Assembly (NCBI GenBank): GCA_019096065.1
Contig: JAGUCH010000002.1
Span: forward strand, 8,134,501-8,198,500
DNA from: Paracyclopina nana
Lineage: Eukaryota; Arthropoda; Copepoda; Cyclopoida; Cyclopettidae
Reading direction: 5' to 3'
DNA: 64,000 nt
Shown: positions 33,480-43,820 of the stretch, piece by piece
Layout of the letters: each line of letters opens with the position of its first letter
Numbering within the stretch: position 1 is the first letter of the stretch
Translations under genes and position numbers: made by a program
Notes under the pieces: generated by a model
Databases searched by the model: none
The model's input: only the letters and a program-made list of their open reading frames with translations
What the model was told of the DNA's origin: nothing

Positions 33480-36400
33480 ATGGAACTAACAGAGGCCTCC
33501 TTTAAAGTGGTCATTGTGGGCAATGGGTGCGTAGGCAAGACCTGCCTCATCCACTCGATTGTCAACAAAACCTTTCCAACTGAGTATATACCTACCGTTT
33601 TCGACGATTCGATGGTGGTGTTGCCAATTAAGGAGAAAAATATGCGTTACGCCTCTTCGATACTGCTGGCCAGGATGAATACGATCGACTACGACCCCTT
33701 TCGTACCCAAACACAGATGCATTCTTGATTACATATGCTGTTGACAATCCAGCATCGTTCAAGGCTGTCAAAGATCGCTGGAAGCATGAGGTGGACGACA
33801 AGCAGGCCTTGATATGGTTGGTTGGCCTGAAAATAGACCTTCGACGAGATCGTCAGGTAAGGTTTTTCATACATTTTTTTCGCCTAACCTTTGAATCAAC
33901 TGTAAGTGGACGTTCCGGTCTTGATATGACTTTTCGTCGCCGTAATTGCAAATTGATACATGCTTTTATATCCTGTTCATGTACGCCCCAAACTCCTTAG
34001 GAAAATGCACGAAAAACACCTCAAGGAATTAGGATAAAAGCCCGGTTCCAACAACAAAATAAGTATAGTATAAGTACGATTAACCAGTATAGTATGGTGC
34101 AGCTGAGCGCGCGAGCTAGCACGGACCATACTATACTTATAAGTATAAGTAAGGTGTCCATACTATACCCGGTTCCAACAATGAAAATCAGTATAGTATG
34201 GACACCTTACTTATACTTATATGTATAGTATGGTGCCTGCTAGCTCGCGCGCTCAGCTGCACCATACTATACTGGTTAATCGTACTTATACTATACTTAT
34301 TTTGTCGTTGAAACCGGGCTAATACATGAACAGGGCATTAATCCCATTAGTTTGGCAAAATATTTTTTCCTGTCGATTTTAGAAAAGTTGCTTGAAGTTC
34401 GAAGAGGGGCGCAAATTGGCTCAAAAGCTCAAACTTGACCGCTACTTTGAGTGCAACTCGTTGACATTTGAGGGAGTTGAGGAACTGTTCACCGAACTAA
34501 CGATTGCACTTACTGAGAAAGCTAAGAAGAGACAAAAGGAATTGCTCCAGATCATTGAGGTATGCATGCATATGCAATTCTGCTATTGACGTGATAGAAT
34601 ATGGACAATTTTTCGCAAGGTTGCTTTTGTAGTTGTAGATGAACAGCGCATGCGAATCACCAAAAGACACCCAGCCAGAAATATTTTTCTGAAAGTATAA
34701 ACGTCTCCTTTCTCGTTGTGTGTAATATTAACTGCCCTACCAGCTGCGTAAAAAAGGAAGGCGACACCGAAAATTGGTGTTTTCGATTTCTCTTAGTTGG
34801 CAAGCAGTAAATGTTACATAATGACGTTAACTGACTTCACTCTATGCTCATAAAACATATAAGTTTGGTTATTTTGGCGCATGAGGGCTCATTCATGGTT
34901 GGACATTGCCAACTTCGTTACAGATTGAAGCAACTCGTTGCTCCAGCGGCGGAAAAAAATCGAAATCCAAAAAGCCAATTGCAGAAATAGTAACTAGCGA
35001 AAATGTTACGCCCAAAGAGGCGAAATTGCTATTTTCATCCATCATCGCAGATTTAAAAGAAGGCAACGCAACGGATGTCGAGGTGAGTGCTGAAGTACCA
35101 ATCGCCATTCATTGACTCAAATCGATACGTTTTAGAGCAACTTGACAGGAATCTTTAAAATTATGCTTGAGTTTCACCAATACCTGAACCCCAATGACAT
35201 CAGCCGATTAACGAAAAAATTCCCTTTGGAGCTCGTTGACCATCTTATGAAAAATCCTAATGAAGTACTCGACATCATCTCTGAGCCTTTTTTGGAGAAA
35301 GTCTTGAAGGATCTGCGCGCTTCCAATTTGGATGATGACCAAATAATATGCACGCTTGTCAGTCAAATGAAAAATGACAGGAACGAGAATATGCTCCACC
35401 GTTTGGCATTGAGTAACTTCCAATTGATAGACTTGCTCGCTGAATGGCTTGGGTATGACGTCATTGGTCACTTGATGCTAGCTAGGAACAATGCGAACAA
35501 TTCTCCCTTTATGATTAGCATTTCCAACAAAGACAAAACGCTCACCGCAAGGGCATGGAGCATTTGCCACTTCCTTTTTGCAAGTGATAGGAATGCAATT
35601 CAAAACCTAAAAGTGAGCTCTTTTTCAAGTCGATTGGTATCAGTAATTGTTCAGTTTACCTTACAGCTCTCTCTACCAAACCAATACAAAAAAAATATCC
35701 TCCATCTGTTGGGAGAGTTGGACGATCCGGCTCTGCTCTCTACTGTATGCGAGTCCGTTGACATTGGGGAAATCGTCGAGGCATTAAATGTTGAGAGGAG
35801 CCCTCTTCTCTCTATAAAAGATGAGAATTGCTTGAAGGATCTCTTGATCAAAATTGGCTGGCTCGAACGCCTGAGTGACTCAGCCAAAATCGACTTGCTG
35901 CATAACGCGTGCAGACGCAATTTGAATTCGCTGGTCAAACGTTTCATGAATGCCATGCCCTCTGATGAGTTTCGAGACATGCTGAAGGAAAGAGAAAAGG
36001 ATGGCAACAACTGCTTGATGCTAGCTGCGCAGGCTAACAGCGATCTGGTGTTGATGTCTCTCGTCACATTTGTGTTTTATGAGCCAGTCCCAGGAGACGA
36101 CTCTTCTGACAACTTGAAGCATGTGACTTTCCCTGCCAATGCTATAGACGATTTTTTGCATAGCAAAAATGAAAACGGTCACACTTTGCTGAAAATTGTC
36201 ATATCGCAAGGCGAAAGGCTGCACATTGCAAGAGATCTTTTGCTCAAAATTGAAAGTGATTACCATCGAATGGAGGGAATCAAGTCACTGGCCACTTGCT
36301 TGAAGGGCTACGTAGGACCACACAAGGCCGTAGCCAAGGCCATCCAAATGGAAAGGGAGTACTTGAGCGACAAGTCATCCAGTAGGGTCAAAATCAAAAT

Positions 36401-37841
36401 CAAATCCTGGCTGATTGCTCTCATCGGCTTGATTTTCCCTTTGGGAATCTTTGTCCAAGATGTGGTGACCGACTCTCTGCTCACCAAAGAGTACTACCAC
36501 GAATGGCAATACAAGTCCAACTTACGCAGCAGTTGCGAATCAATTTCCTCATGTTCTCCCAATCAGACAGCCGTCAAGAAATTGTGCGATATTCCATTGA
36601 AACTGTCCAGCAAGGCTTGCTTCCTCTACTCATTCTCTTTCTTGGTTGCCCCAATTGCGTGTTACGTAGTGGAGTGGAACATGCTCGAAAGTCCAAAATT
36701 CAACAAAAAAGTAATGCTCCCTCAAACTGAACAATGCATTCGCTTACCTGAGATGTTTTGCAGCTCAGCAAGTTCCTTAGAGAAATCCAGAGCAGAGGCT
36801 CTGGAGCCATCACATGCACAATGAAGATATGTCTGCTTGTTTGCTATCATATCATGTTGATTTTTCTTTGGCCGGTTATGAGTCTGTTCTCAAAATTCTG
36901 GCTGACAGGTAAGTATGGGAGCGCATTTGGCGAGCAAAGATTCAACCTTCACCAAGCGTTGGAGGAGAAAGCCGACACCACTACAAGAGCAACGATGATT
37001 GAAGTCTGCATTGAATCGACGTTTCAAGTAAAAAAAATAGCTACTACTTACCTGTACGTACATATTTATGCAGATGAAGGGTTGGTTTCAGCCAATTCTC
37101 CAGGTGTACCTTTATCTTCCAAAGATGATTGCTGACTTCCAATGCAGAGTGGAGCCCATGAACTGGAGGCATTTAGTGACCAATTATAGCATCGAAAATC
37201 TCCAATTACTTGCCATTCTGACCTCGATCATAAGTTTGGGATTTTCGTTCACTAAGTATGAGGCCACAATGAAGAAAGGGACTCTCACGCTGTCGAAGAA
37301 AATCTTGCTAATGACCTCGGCGATCATGCAGATTTTCGGAAGGATCACTTTGATGGTTTTGTTCACCTACACTTACGGCCCTGGCAATTTTTGGCCGATT
37401 ATGAATTTCTTGCTCGTGCATAGCCTCATCATGTTGATCGGGTTCATAGTCATATGCTACAGCAACGGATACGAGCTCAACTTAGAACTTACCTGGAACG
37501 GCCTCTTCAATGGAGTGGCTAACATTTACCTACACAATTGGATTAACAGAAAGGAAACGGATTCGAGGGTGCCCAAACGAAAGTCAATCAGTTCTTCATT
37601 CACAATTGAAAGGGAGCTGCTCGTCGAAGGAACGATAATTATAGAAAACATATTTTTTTTGGCTTTTGTTTTGGTTCATTTCCAAAAAAATGAGATAATT
37701 TGCTTTATCGCCATCTCTGCCATTATAGTCCATTTCGTTGGAGTGTTGCTCAAGTTGATTTACTTCTACTTTTGTCATTTGTGGAGGGACATTCTATGCC
37801 CTATCAACGTAAATTGGCTATCCGCAATTGACGACAAATAA
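33480..37841 (+). CDS. Rho-GTPase-like domain joined to an ankyrin-like and XK-related-like multi-pass protein (putative fusion; one frame break)
   Basis: Exons: 33480-33856, 34383-34559, 34924-35082, 35136-36710, 36764-37027, 37074-37841; every junction is phase 0 with GT/AG ends; about 1106 aa if one base lost near 33631 is allowed for. Residues 1-185 are Rho-like: P-loop GNGCVGKT (14-21), switch [31 protein letters not shown] in place of the usual TKLD, and ECNS in place of the SA motif. There is no CAAX box; a Lys-rich linker ([10 protein letters not shown]) follows in the next exon. A helical region has two ankyrin-like stretches ([29 protein letters not shown]). The C-terminal ~450 residues hold about eight membrane helices with XK-family features ([16 protein letters not shown] after helix 1; [20 protein letters not shown]). 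XKR proteins are lipid scramblases or their relatives. Alternatively these are two genes, the second starting near 35163. Confidence 0.6.
33969..34338. mobile_element. MITE, copy 2, with a 278-bp near-perfect palindrome
   Basis: The ends TCCTGTTCATGTA and TACATGAACAGGGCAT are inverted copies and match copy 1 at 28748-29156. The interior 34041-34318 is a near-perfect palindrome (arms about 138 bp, axis near 34180). It carries repeated AGTATAGTATGG words, a GCAGCTGAGCGCGCGAGCTAGC block in each arm, and CCGGTTCCAACAA at the left end and the centre. It occupies most of the first intron of the Rho/XKR-like gene. Confidence 0.8.
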
Positions 37842-37942
37842 AGAATATGTGGTCAGTTAGTATTTCTCATCAAAATCTTGCGTAAACCAAGTGGAAAAGT
37901 CATGTACAAAAGATGCCTTGAGATGATCAGTTGATACTAGCA

Positions 37943-39293
37943 TTAGTTAGTTGTTGCCAAACTAGCGAGGCTGGTTTGAGATTGCTGTTTGATCTGCTGT
38001 TGCATGGCAGCAACCATTTCCTGCATTCTTCGCAACTCTGCCTCTTTTTCTTGCAGCTGCTTGTCTTTGTCATCAAGAATTGGCGGGGGCCTTCGGATCG
38101 GTGCTGCCGCAACAACACCACCCGCACCGTTCTGTTTGGCCAATTTCTGGGAGCGATAGTTCTCATAGTGCACATCGTGCGTGACCTCTTGCAGATCTTG
38201 CATGTGCGTGATGAGCATAGTTCTCAGCTTGACAAAGTCACAATGACTTGGATTCTCGACTTCGACCACGCCCCAAGGGTACAGCCTGCCACGGATCTTT
38301 TTGCCACGGACATCTACCATGGCGTTGGCACCAACAACAGCGAAAGGCATGGATTCCCGCAAGTCTTGCACTTGCTGCTTGTAGTCTTCATCCTCATCGC
38401 TAAAAATGAACATTTACACATTTGCAACGAGAAATTGATGATGGTGTCGCTTACCTGTCACAGTCAGGCAAGGAGTAGATACGGATGTGATTTTCGGATA
38501 TCTCATCGAGAATTCTCTTTTTTAAAGCTCCTATTTCTGTTTGAGTCAAACAATCAGATTTGGCAATGACTGGAACAATGCTAACCTTGTTAGATAGCTG
38601 GCGCATCACCTGTAAAAACATGACAAAGGTAGATAAATTAAATTTTAGAGGTCCATTGTTCGCTTTACTTCAATGTCCAAGGGCTTAAGTCCGTGACCAT
38701 AAGGATTGATGAAATAGAAGCAGCAGTGAACTCTGTTGTCAATGATGTTTTTACGGTTAAGGCCACTTTCGTCACGAAGGTAACGCTCAAATTGCTCATC
38801 AATGTAGCGAATGATTTGCTGGAAGCTGTCAGTGTTGTCAATCGCGTCTCCGAATCCGGGAGTGTCAACAACTGTGAGTCGCAACTTGACACCCCTCTCC
38901 TCAATTTCCACAGTAGAAGCGTCCAACTGAACCGTCTTTTTAATCTTTTCAGCTGCATTGGCAACAATTCGATCTATTTAAATGAAGGGCAGAATTAGAG
39001 GGCATCCCAACTTTTTTTTTATCCATTGGTAATAAATTACCTGGGTACAAATCTGTCAGAAAGAGCGAATTTATCAGGGTTGACTTTCCCAAGCCAGATT
39101 CCCCGACGACCATCAATGTAAATTCGAAGCCTTTTTTCACTGACTTTCTGTGAACCTAAAAGATTGACGAATGAGCGACTTTTAGGTAGGATAACAAAGT
39201 ACGAATTACTTGATTGGGAAGATTAGCAAATCCAACATATCCAGGAGTATCATGGCTGGTAGGAAAACTTGGTCTGAGGTCAGATGAGCTCAT
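37943..39293 (-). CDS. Septin GTPase, SEPT2 / Drosophila Sep1 group
   Basis: Five exons: 39210-39293, 39041-39155, 38669-38973, 38455-38609, 37943-38399; introns 54-67 bp; product 371 aa. N-terminal [20 protein letters not shown] contains the polybasic VHRKSVKKG element; then the P-loop GESGLGKST (46-54), the G3 DTPGFGD, G4 AKSD, and the septin unique element ([21 protein letters not shown]). A C-terminal coiled coil ([20 protein letters not shown]) completes the domain order. Septins polymerise into filaments at the cell cortex and cleavage furrow. The closest group by memory is SEPT2/Drosophila Sep1; paralogue naming needs a tree. It converges on the XK-related-like gene, 101 bp away. Confidence 0.93.
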
Positions 39294-39372
39294 GGTTTTG
39301 TTGAAGTAAGGGCGTGGCGGACAACAAAGCAGCCTTTGACGAAACTGATGTTTGTGTTGAATTCGAAATCAC

Positions 39373-39648
39373 TTAGAACAGTTCGAAGGCGCGCCGCGGC
39401 AGCCGTTTAGAAATTTCCCGGCTTGTGCATTTCACGCTCACAAAATAAACTGCTTTATCCACAAATTGGCCCTTTTTGAAAATGTTTGACTCCCTTGTGT
39501 GATAAGAGTCGTCTGTAAAATTGTAAACATCAATGGCCATGCGAGCAATCTTTTTTTGGGGAGAATAGAGCTTCAAAATGGCGGAAATTAATTCACTTAG
39601 CTCAACAAGCAAAATTGCTAGTTGACCAAGATACTCGTAATATTTCAT
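39373..39648 (-). CDS. Small hypothetical protein, 91 aa
   Basis: ATG-to-stop ORF in the 514-bp space between the divergent septin and MIC60 starts. The N-terminus (MKYYEYLGQLAILLVELSEL) is amphipathic to hydrophobic and the remainder is basic. I recognise no family. It could be a real short gene, an upstream ORF of the septin transcript, or chance. The compact location between two promoters argues for caution. Confidence 0.25.
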   Translation of the reverse strand: MKYYEYLGQLAILLVELSELISAILKLYSPQKKIARMAIDVYNFTDDSYHTRESNIFKKGQFVDKAVYFVSVKCTSREISKRLPRRAFELF

Positions 39649-39806
39649 GGGAAAATTAAACCGGATTGTTTCTTGATGATTTGATATGAAAAACTTTTTT
39701 TTAAAAAGTCGATGAAAGATTTGACTAAATAATCGAACAGCCGATTCTGAAAATCCACGATGGCGGTGCCGTTTGCTTACTACTGAAATCGGGATTTAGC
39801 TCAAGG

Positions 39807-41958
39807 ATGACAACCATGTTGAGAGCTGCCTCTCGTTGTTCTTTGGCCTCTTTCGGAAGAAAGTTGACGCTAGTGTCTGTCAAGCCTAATCCCTCGATAT
39901 TTCTGCATCGTCATCAATCTAGTTCCTCCGGTGGTGGGGGCGGCAGTAGTGGAAGGGTTGTTGGAACGGCTCTGCTTACGCTGACCGGCTTGGTTGGAGG
40001 AACTGTCGGATACGCAAGTTTTGACCCCGAGTTCCGCCACATCTTGGAAGAAACTGTACCCGGATCTAAGGATGTTTTTGATGTCATCCTTGGAGAAGAT
40101 GTTGTTAGCAAAAAGTCCGAAAAATCTGTTAAAGCTGCGCCGAGCAAATTGAAATTGGTTACCCCAAGTGATCCTCCTATGCCCAAAATAGATGTGCCTG
40201 CTGAGCCTTCTAAAATCGAGCAACAGGAGCCGGCAAAGCAACCACCTGTACCACTAGTGAAAGAAGAGCCCTCTTCTACTCCTGAGAATACTGCCAAGGA
40301 TGACATTGCCGTGGCTGTTGGCCTCGAAATGGCTCTTGAAGAGGCGTGCCGAGACCTTGATTACAAAATTAAATTAGCTGTTGAGTCGAGCAAGGCATCC
40401 ATTGAAGCCACGAGGCATCACATGGCTTTAGTTCGAAGTCTGATGGAGGACTCCGAGAAGATGGATGATCAGAAGGCATGGAATGATATTTTCGAGGCAG
40501 CGACTAACAAGTCAAATATGCTCAGGGCTGCCGATCAGAGCCTAAGCGAAGCTAAAAACTCGGTCAATCTGACCATCGACCGCATCGAAGCTGGGCGAAG
40601 GAGCTCTGTTCCAATAGATGGTGGATCACTGAAAAAAGCTGATGACAAGGCAACGGCAGCCATTGATGACCTTGAGAAAGTGGTGTCAGCCCTGGACTCG
40701 GTGCAGAAAGAGGCCAAGTTGGTGGATGAGTACAGAAGCATTGTCGAAGAGGGTCGCCAGCAATTCCAAAAAGAAATAGATGCCATTCTTCCAGATTCCA
40801 AGCTGAGTCTCAAGTCTTCATCAAGCGGAGCCCTCTCCGAAGAGGAGCTAAATATTTTAATGACACACGCATATAGGTAACAGCTACAGGTTGTAAAGTG
40901 CGTAAGCATGGGATGCATTCTAAATTATTTGTAGGAAAGTGTGTCAGCTCCAGCAAGAACTGGCCAAGTCTCAAACTATTGAACAAAGACCACCGAGGAG
41001 GTCAGATCAGGAATCATCTGGCTATGACGATTTGCAGTCCGAATTGGACGCACAGCGAAGGGAGCTAGAATTGGAACATCACAGAAAGCTTGGCGCTCTG
41101 AGAGACGAAATGGAAAAAGAGATGCGGACCCAACTGCGAAGGCAGGCCGCAGCCCATGCTGATCACATCAATGATGTGCTTGAAGTGCAGTCGAAAGAGC
41201 TCGGTCGTCTGCATGAAAGGGCCCTCGACGCATTGGTCACCAATGAGAGAGCAGGTTATAAACGGGAATTGTCCAGAATCAAGGGCACTCTCGAAGGATT
41301 GGACAAGGCTTTGGAAGATAGGACATTTATGGCAAGTGCCGCCGTTGACTCTCAGGAACTGTGGCTAGCCTGTGTTGCTCTGCAAAAAGCCCTCAAAAAT
41401 GGTGACGCTCGGGTTGCCCTAGCTCCCAAAGTGGAAGCTATCAAAGCTGCTGTGAAAGGCTCAGCGGTGTTTGAAAATGACGAGTTGATAGCCTCTCTCT
41501 TGAAGGCGATTCCAGAGGCTGCCAAAAAGGAGGGAGTTCCAGCGGTCGGTGAAATTAAGTCTCGATTTTCCAAAGTTGAAGAAATGGCCAAGAGAACTGC
41601 CCTGGTAGGTGAGGATGGTGGGTCTTTGTTGCTATATGGGCTCTCCTACATTCAGAGCAAGTTGGTCATCTCTCCCTCTAAAACAAAGTCAGTCCCAGAC
41701 AAAGCAACCGAGGCAATTGACTTAGACGCCCTCAATACTTTTGATATTGTGTGGCTAGCAAGAAGTGCTATGGAATCGGACGACATTGAGCAGGCAGTCA
41801 AGTACATGAACTTGCTAAAGGGAGAGCCTCGTAGGCAAGCATCTGGATGGATGAAGAGCGCACGATTGCACTTAGAGATGGAACTCATCAGCGAGGCGTT
41901 GACGTCATATGCCACCGCAATTGGTGTTCAGGCTGTGCCAGTTTCGAAAAGTAGTTGA
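39807..41958 (+). CDS. IMMT: MICOS complex subunit MIC60 (mitofilin)
   Basis: Two exons, 39807-40876 and 40935-41958, intron 58 bp; product 697 aa (human 758). An Arg-rich mitochondrial presequence (MTTMLRAASRCSLASFGRK) precedes one membrane helix at about 50-70 (VVGTALLTLTGLVGGTVGYA). Next comes FDPEFRHILEETVPGSKDVF, typical of mitofilin, then a Pro/Glu-rich linker, a long coiled coil (about 330-480) and the C-terminal mitofilin signature region (about 500-690). MIC60 is the core organiser of crista junctions in the inner mitochondrial membrane. The gene converges on the acidic unknown gene (170 bp between stops). Confidence 0.93.
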
Positions 41959-42128
41959 AGTTCAAAGCATTCATTCTGTTCTATGGAGTAAAAATTATGA
42001 AGCCTGCACCACGTGATTATAATAAAAATTTGCGAAATTTATTCATATTCTTCACAGCCGATATATATGCAAGTTTAACGAAAGAACATAAACAAAAATA
42101 ATATTACGAACATATTAGGGAACAGTGG

Positions 42129-43820
42129 CTAATAGTTTTCAACTTGAGATGCAGTCCATGCGCTAGGGCCGCTATTTACGGATTCATCGTCAGATTCCCC
42201 ACCAATAGAGCCTAACTCATCGTGGCTATCGACGGCATCATCCTCAACATCAGACATACCCTGGCCCGCATAAGGACTCATATAAATAGACCTGTATTTA
42301 TCCTGGGTTAGCTCAACTGACAAGAGCTCCCGAACTTGATCACGAGAGAAGGAAGGCGGGTCCTCCTTACACGAACGATAATTAACAGCCAGCTCAAAAG
42401 CCTCGCTGGTGCTTGAAATGACATTGATAGCCGATTCTCTGTAATAAGTCACCTCTTGGTGGGCATTTGGCTGCTTTAAATCAATCTCTGATTGCATTTG
42501 AGTATTTAAGGCTTGCCTTACTTCGCAGTGAACTTGATCGAGGCGCAGCAGCTTTTCATGTCTAACACCGAGCTCAGGAGAGTCGGCCCTGCTGGCTGCT
42601 CCTGCAACCATGATGTAAGGGCGCTTAAGTCTCCTACCGGGGCTGCAATGACATACAACGGCACAATATCTGCAATTGGCAAGCGCGTTGGGGATACAGT
42701 CAACTTCATTTTCTTGCTTAGATGGCCCTTCCAGAGGATCCCATTCCTCCTCCTTCTCGTTCTGTATGTTTTGGAGGACCGTTCTTAATAGATCTTGGTT
42801 TTTAATAGCGCACGGCGCAGCCTCTGCTTTCAATGCTACTCGCCCCTTTTTCTTGACCGCAGCCTCAACTTTCACCTGCCTAGCCCGCGGAGCCGAAAAT
42901 TTTGTCAGATTTCTAGTGATATCAATGGATGAATTCCAATTCCATTTACGATGAATAAACCCTCCAATTTTCGACTCGTCACTCGTTTCTCTACGATACT
43001 CTTCCCACATGGGATGATTTTTGTCGGCCCACTCATCAACCCCCTCCAAATACAAAACGTCGCCATTCCTATCTCTAGTTACATTGGGCTTACTAAGCCT
43101 GATGTCAAAAGGTCCAGTTGGCAGAGGGTAACCAGGGGCAGTGGTCTTGGTCCAGTTCCTCATTGCAGCCGAGTAGTATTCCTTCATGATTCGAGAGATG
43201 GATACATTCCTCGTAACATCAGCAGACTTCCCATTTGGGACCACCAAATTCTTCTCTTCCGTCTTGGGTTGAAGCTGGGTCTTTGGCTGAGCAACGGGAG
43301 CGAGATGGCCTTCAGAAGCCTCGGCCTGAACTTCCACTTTAGGCTTAACCTCGATCACAGTGTCATCTACCTTCTCAGCCTCGTCATCATCCTCTAGGAG
43401 AGACATGTCAAGGTCGTTGAAATGCATATCGAGTGGAATCGTTTGGATCCCGTCATCCTCATCAGAGTCAAGAAGCGAGTAGTCTTCATGATCTTGTGGC
43501 TCTTCAGCAATTGAGGCGAGTGTCTTTGACCAAGTAGCGGGAACCTTGGAAGGAGAAGGTCTAATGGGAGTCGATTGATTCTGAGGTAGAAAATTATTGT
43601 TTTTCTCATGATCCTTGGGGTTCAAAGAATTGGCGGCCTCGTCAATTTTGCTGCAGACAAGTGTTGTTGCTGATGTGGCTTCATTGGCTTCACCGCTGCA
43701 TTCATTGAGAATGGAGTCGATTTCAGCAACAACGTCAACCTTGCTAAAATCGACCATAGTCGAGCAGCTTGGAGCATCGAGGTCGAATAGGTCTTCATCG
43801 TCTTCTTCGTTGCTCGCCAT
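42129..43820 (-). CDS. Unrecognised acidic protein, 563 aa
   Basis: Single-exon ORF with an ATG at 43820 in good position. The N-terminal ~200 residues are very acidic (NEEDDEDLFDLDA, LLEDDDEAEKVDD) with Ser/Thr-Pro sites. The middle (about 210-330) looks folded and conserved: ISRIMKEYYSAAMRNWTK, GPFDIRLSKPNVTRD, YLEGVDEWADKNHPMWEEY, FIHRKWNWNSS. A Cys-rich piece follows (CRYCAVVCHCSPGRR), and the C-terminus is again acidic and serine-rich. Balanced codon use over 1.7 kb makes it a real gene. I considered condensin CAP-H because of the acidic start but its signatures are missing. A nuclear location is plausible from composition only. Confidence 0.8.
   Translation of the reverse strand: MASNEEDDEDLFDLDAPSCSTMVDFSKVDVVAEIDSILNECSGEANEATSATTLVCSKIDEAANSLNPKDHEKNNNFLPQNQSTPIRPSPSKVPATWSKTLASIAEEPQDHEDYSLLDSDEDDGIQTIPLDMHFNDLDMSLLEDDDEAEKVDDTVIEVKPKVEVQAEASEGHLAPVAQPKTQLQPKTEEKNLVVPNGKSADVTRNVSISRIMKEYYSAAMRNWTKTTAPGYPLPTGPFDIRLSKPNVTRDRNGDVLYLEGVDEWADKNHPMWEEYRRETSDESKIGGFIHRKWNWNSSIDITRNLTKFSAPRARQVKVEAAVKKKGRVALKAEAAPCAIKNQDLLRTVLQNIQNEKEEEWDPLEGPSKQENEVDCIPNALANCRYCAVVCHCSPGRRLKRPYIMVAGAASRADSPELGVRHEKLLRLDQVHCEVRQALNTQMQSEIDLKQPNAHQEVTYYRESAINVISSTSEAFELAVNYRSCKEDPPSFSRDQVRELLSVELTQDKYRSIYMSPYAGQGMSDVEDDAVDSHDELGSIGGESDDESVNSGPSAWTASQVENY

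Noticed and set aside
36910..36920. Strong donor-like GGTAAGTATG in exon 5 of the XK-related-like gene
   Set aside because: The frame stays open through it and the following residues continue the family-like helix pattern, so it was treated as exonic.
37030..37073. Reading through the 46-bp intron of the XK-related-like gene
   Set aside because: The read-through adds a hydrophobic patch but removes the in-frame continuation [21 protein letters not shown] ends and phase favour a very short intron.
42129..43820. Condensin subunit CAP-H (Barren)
   Set aside because: The acidic start suggested it, but the conserved Barren segments are missing.
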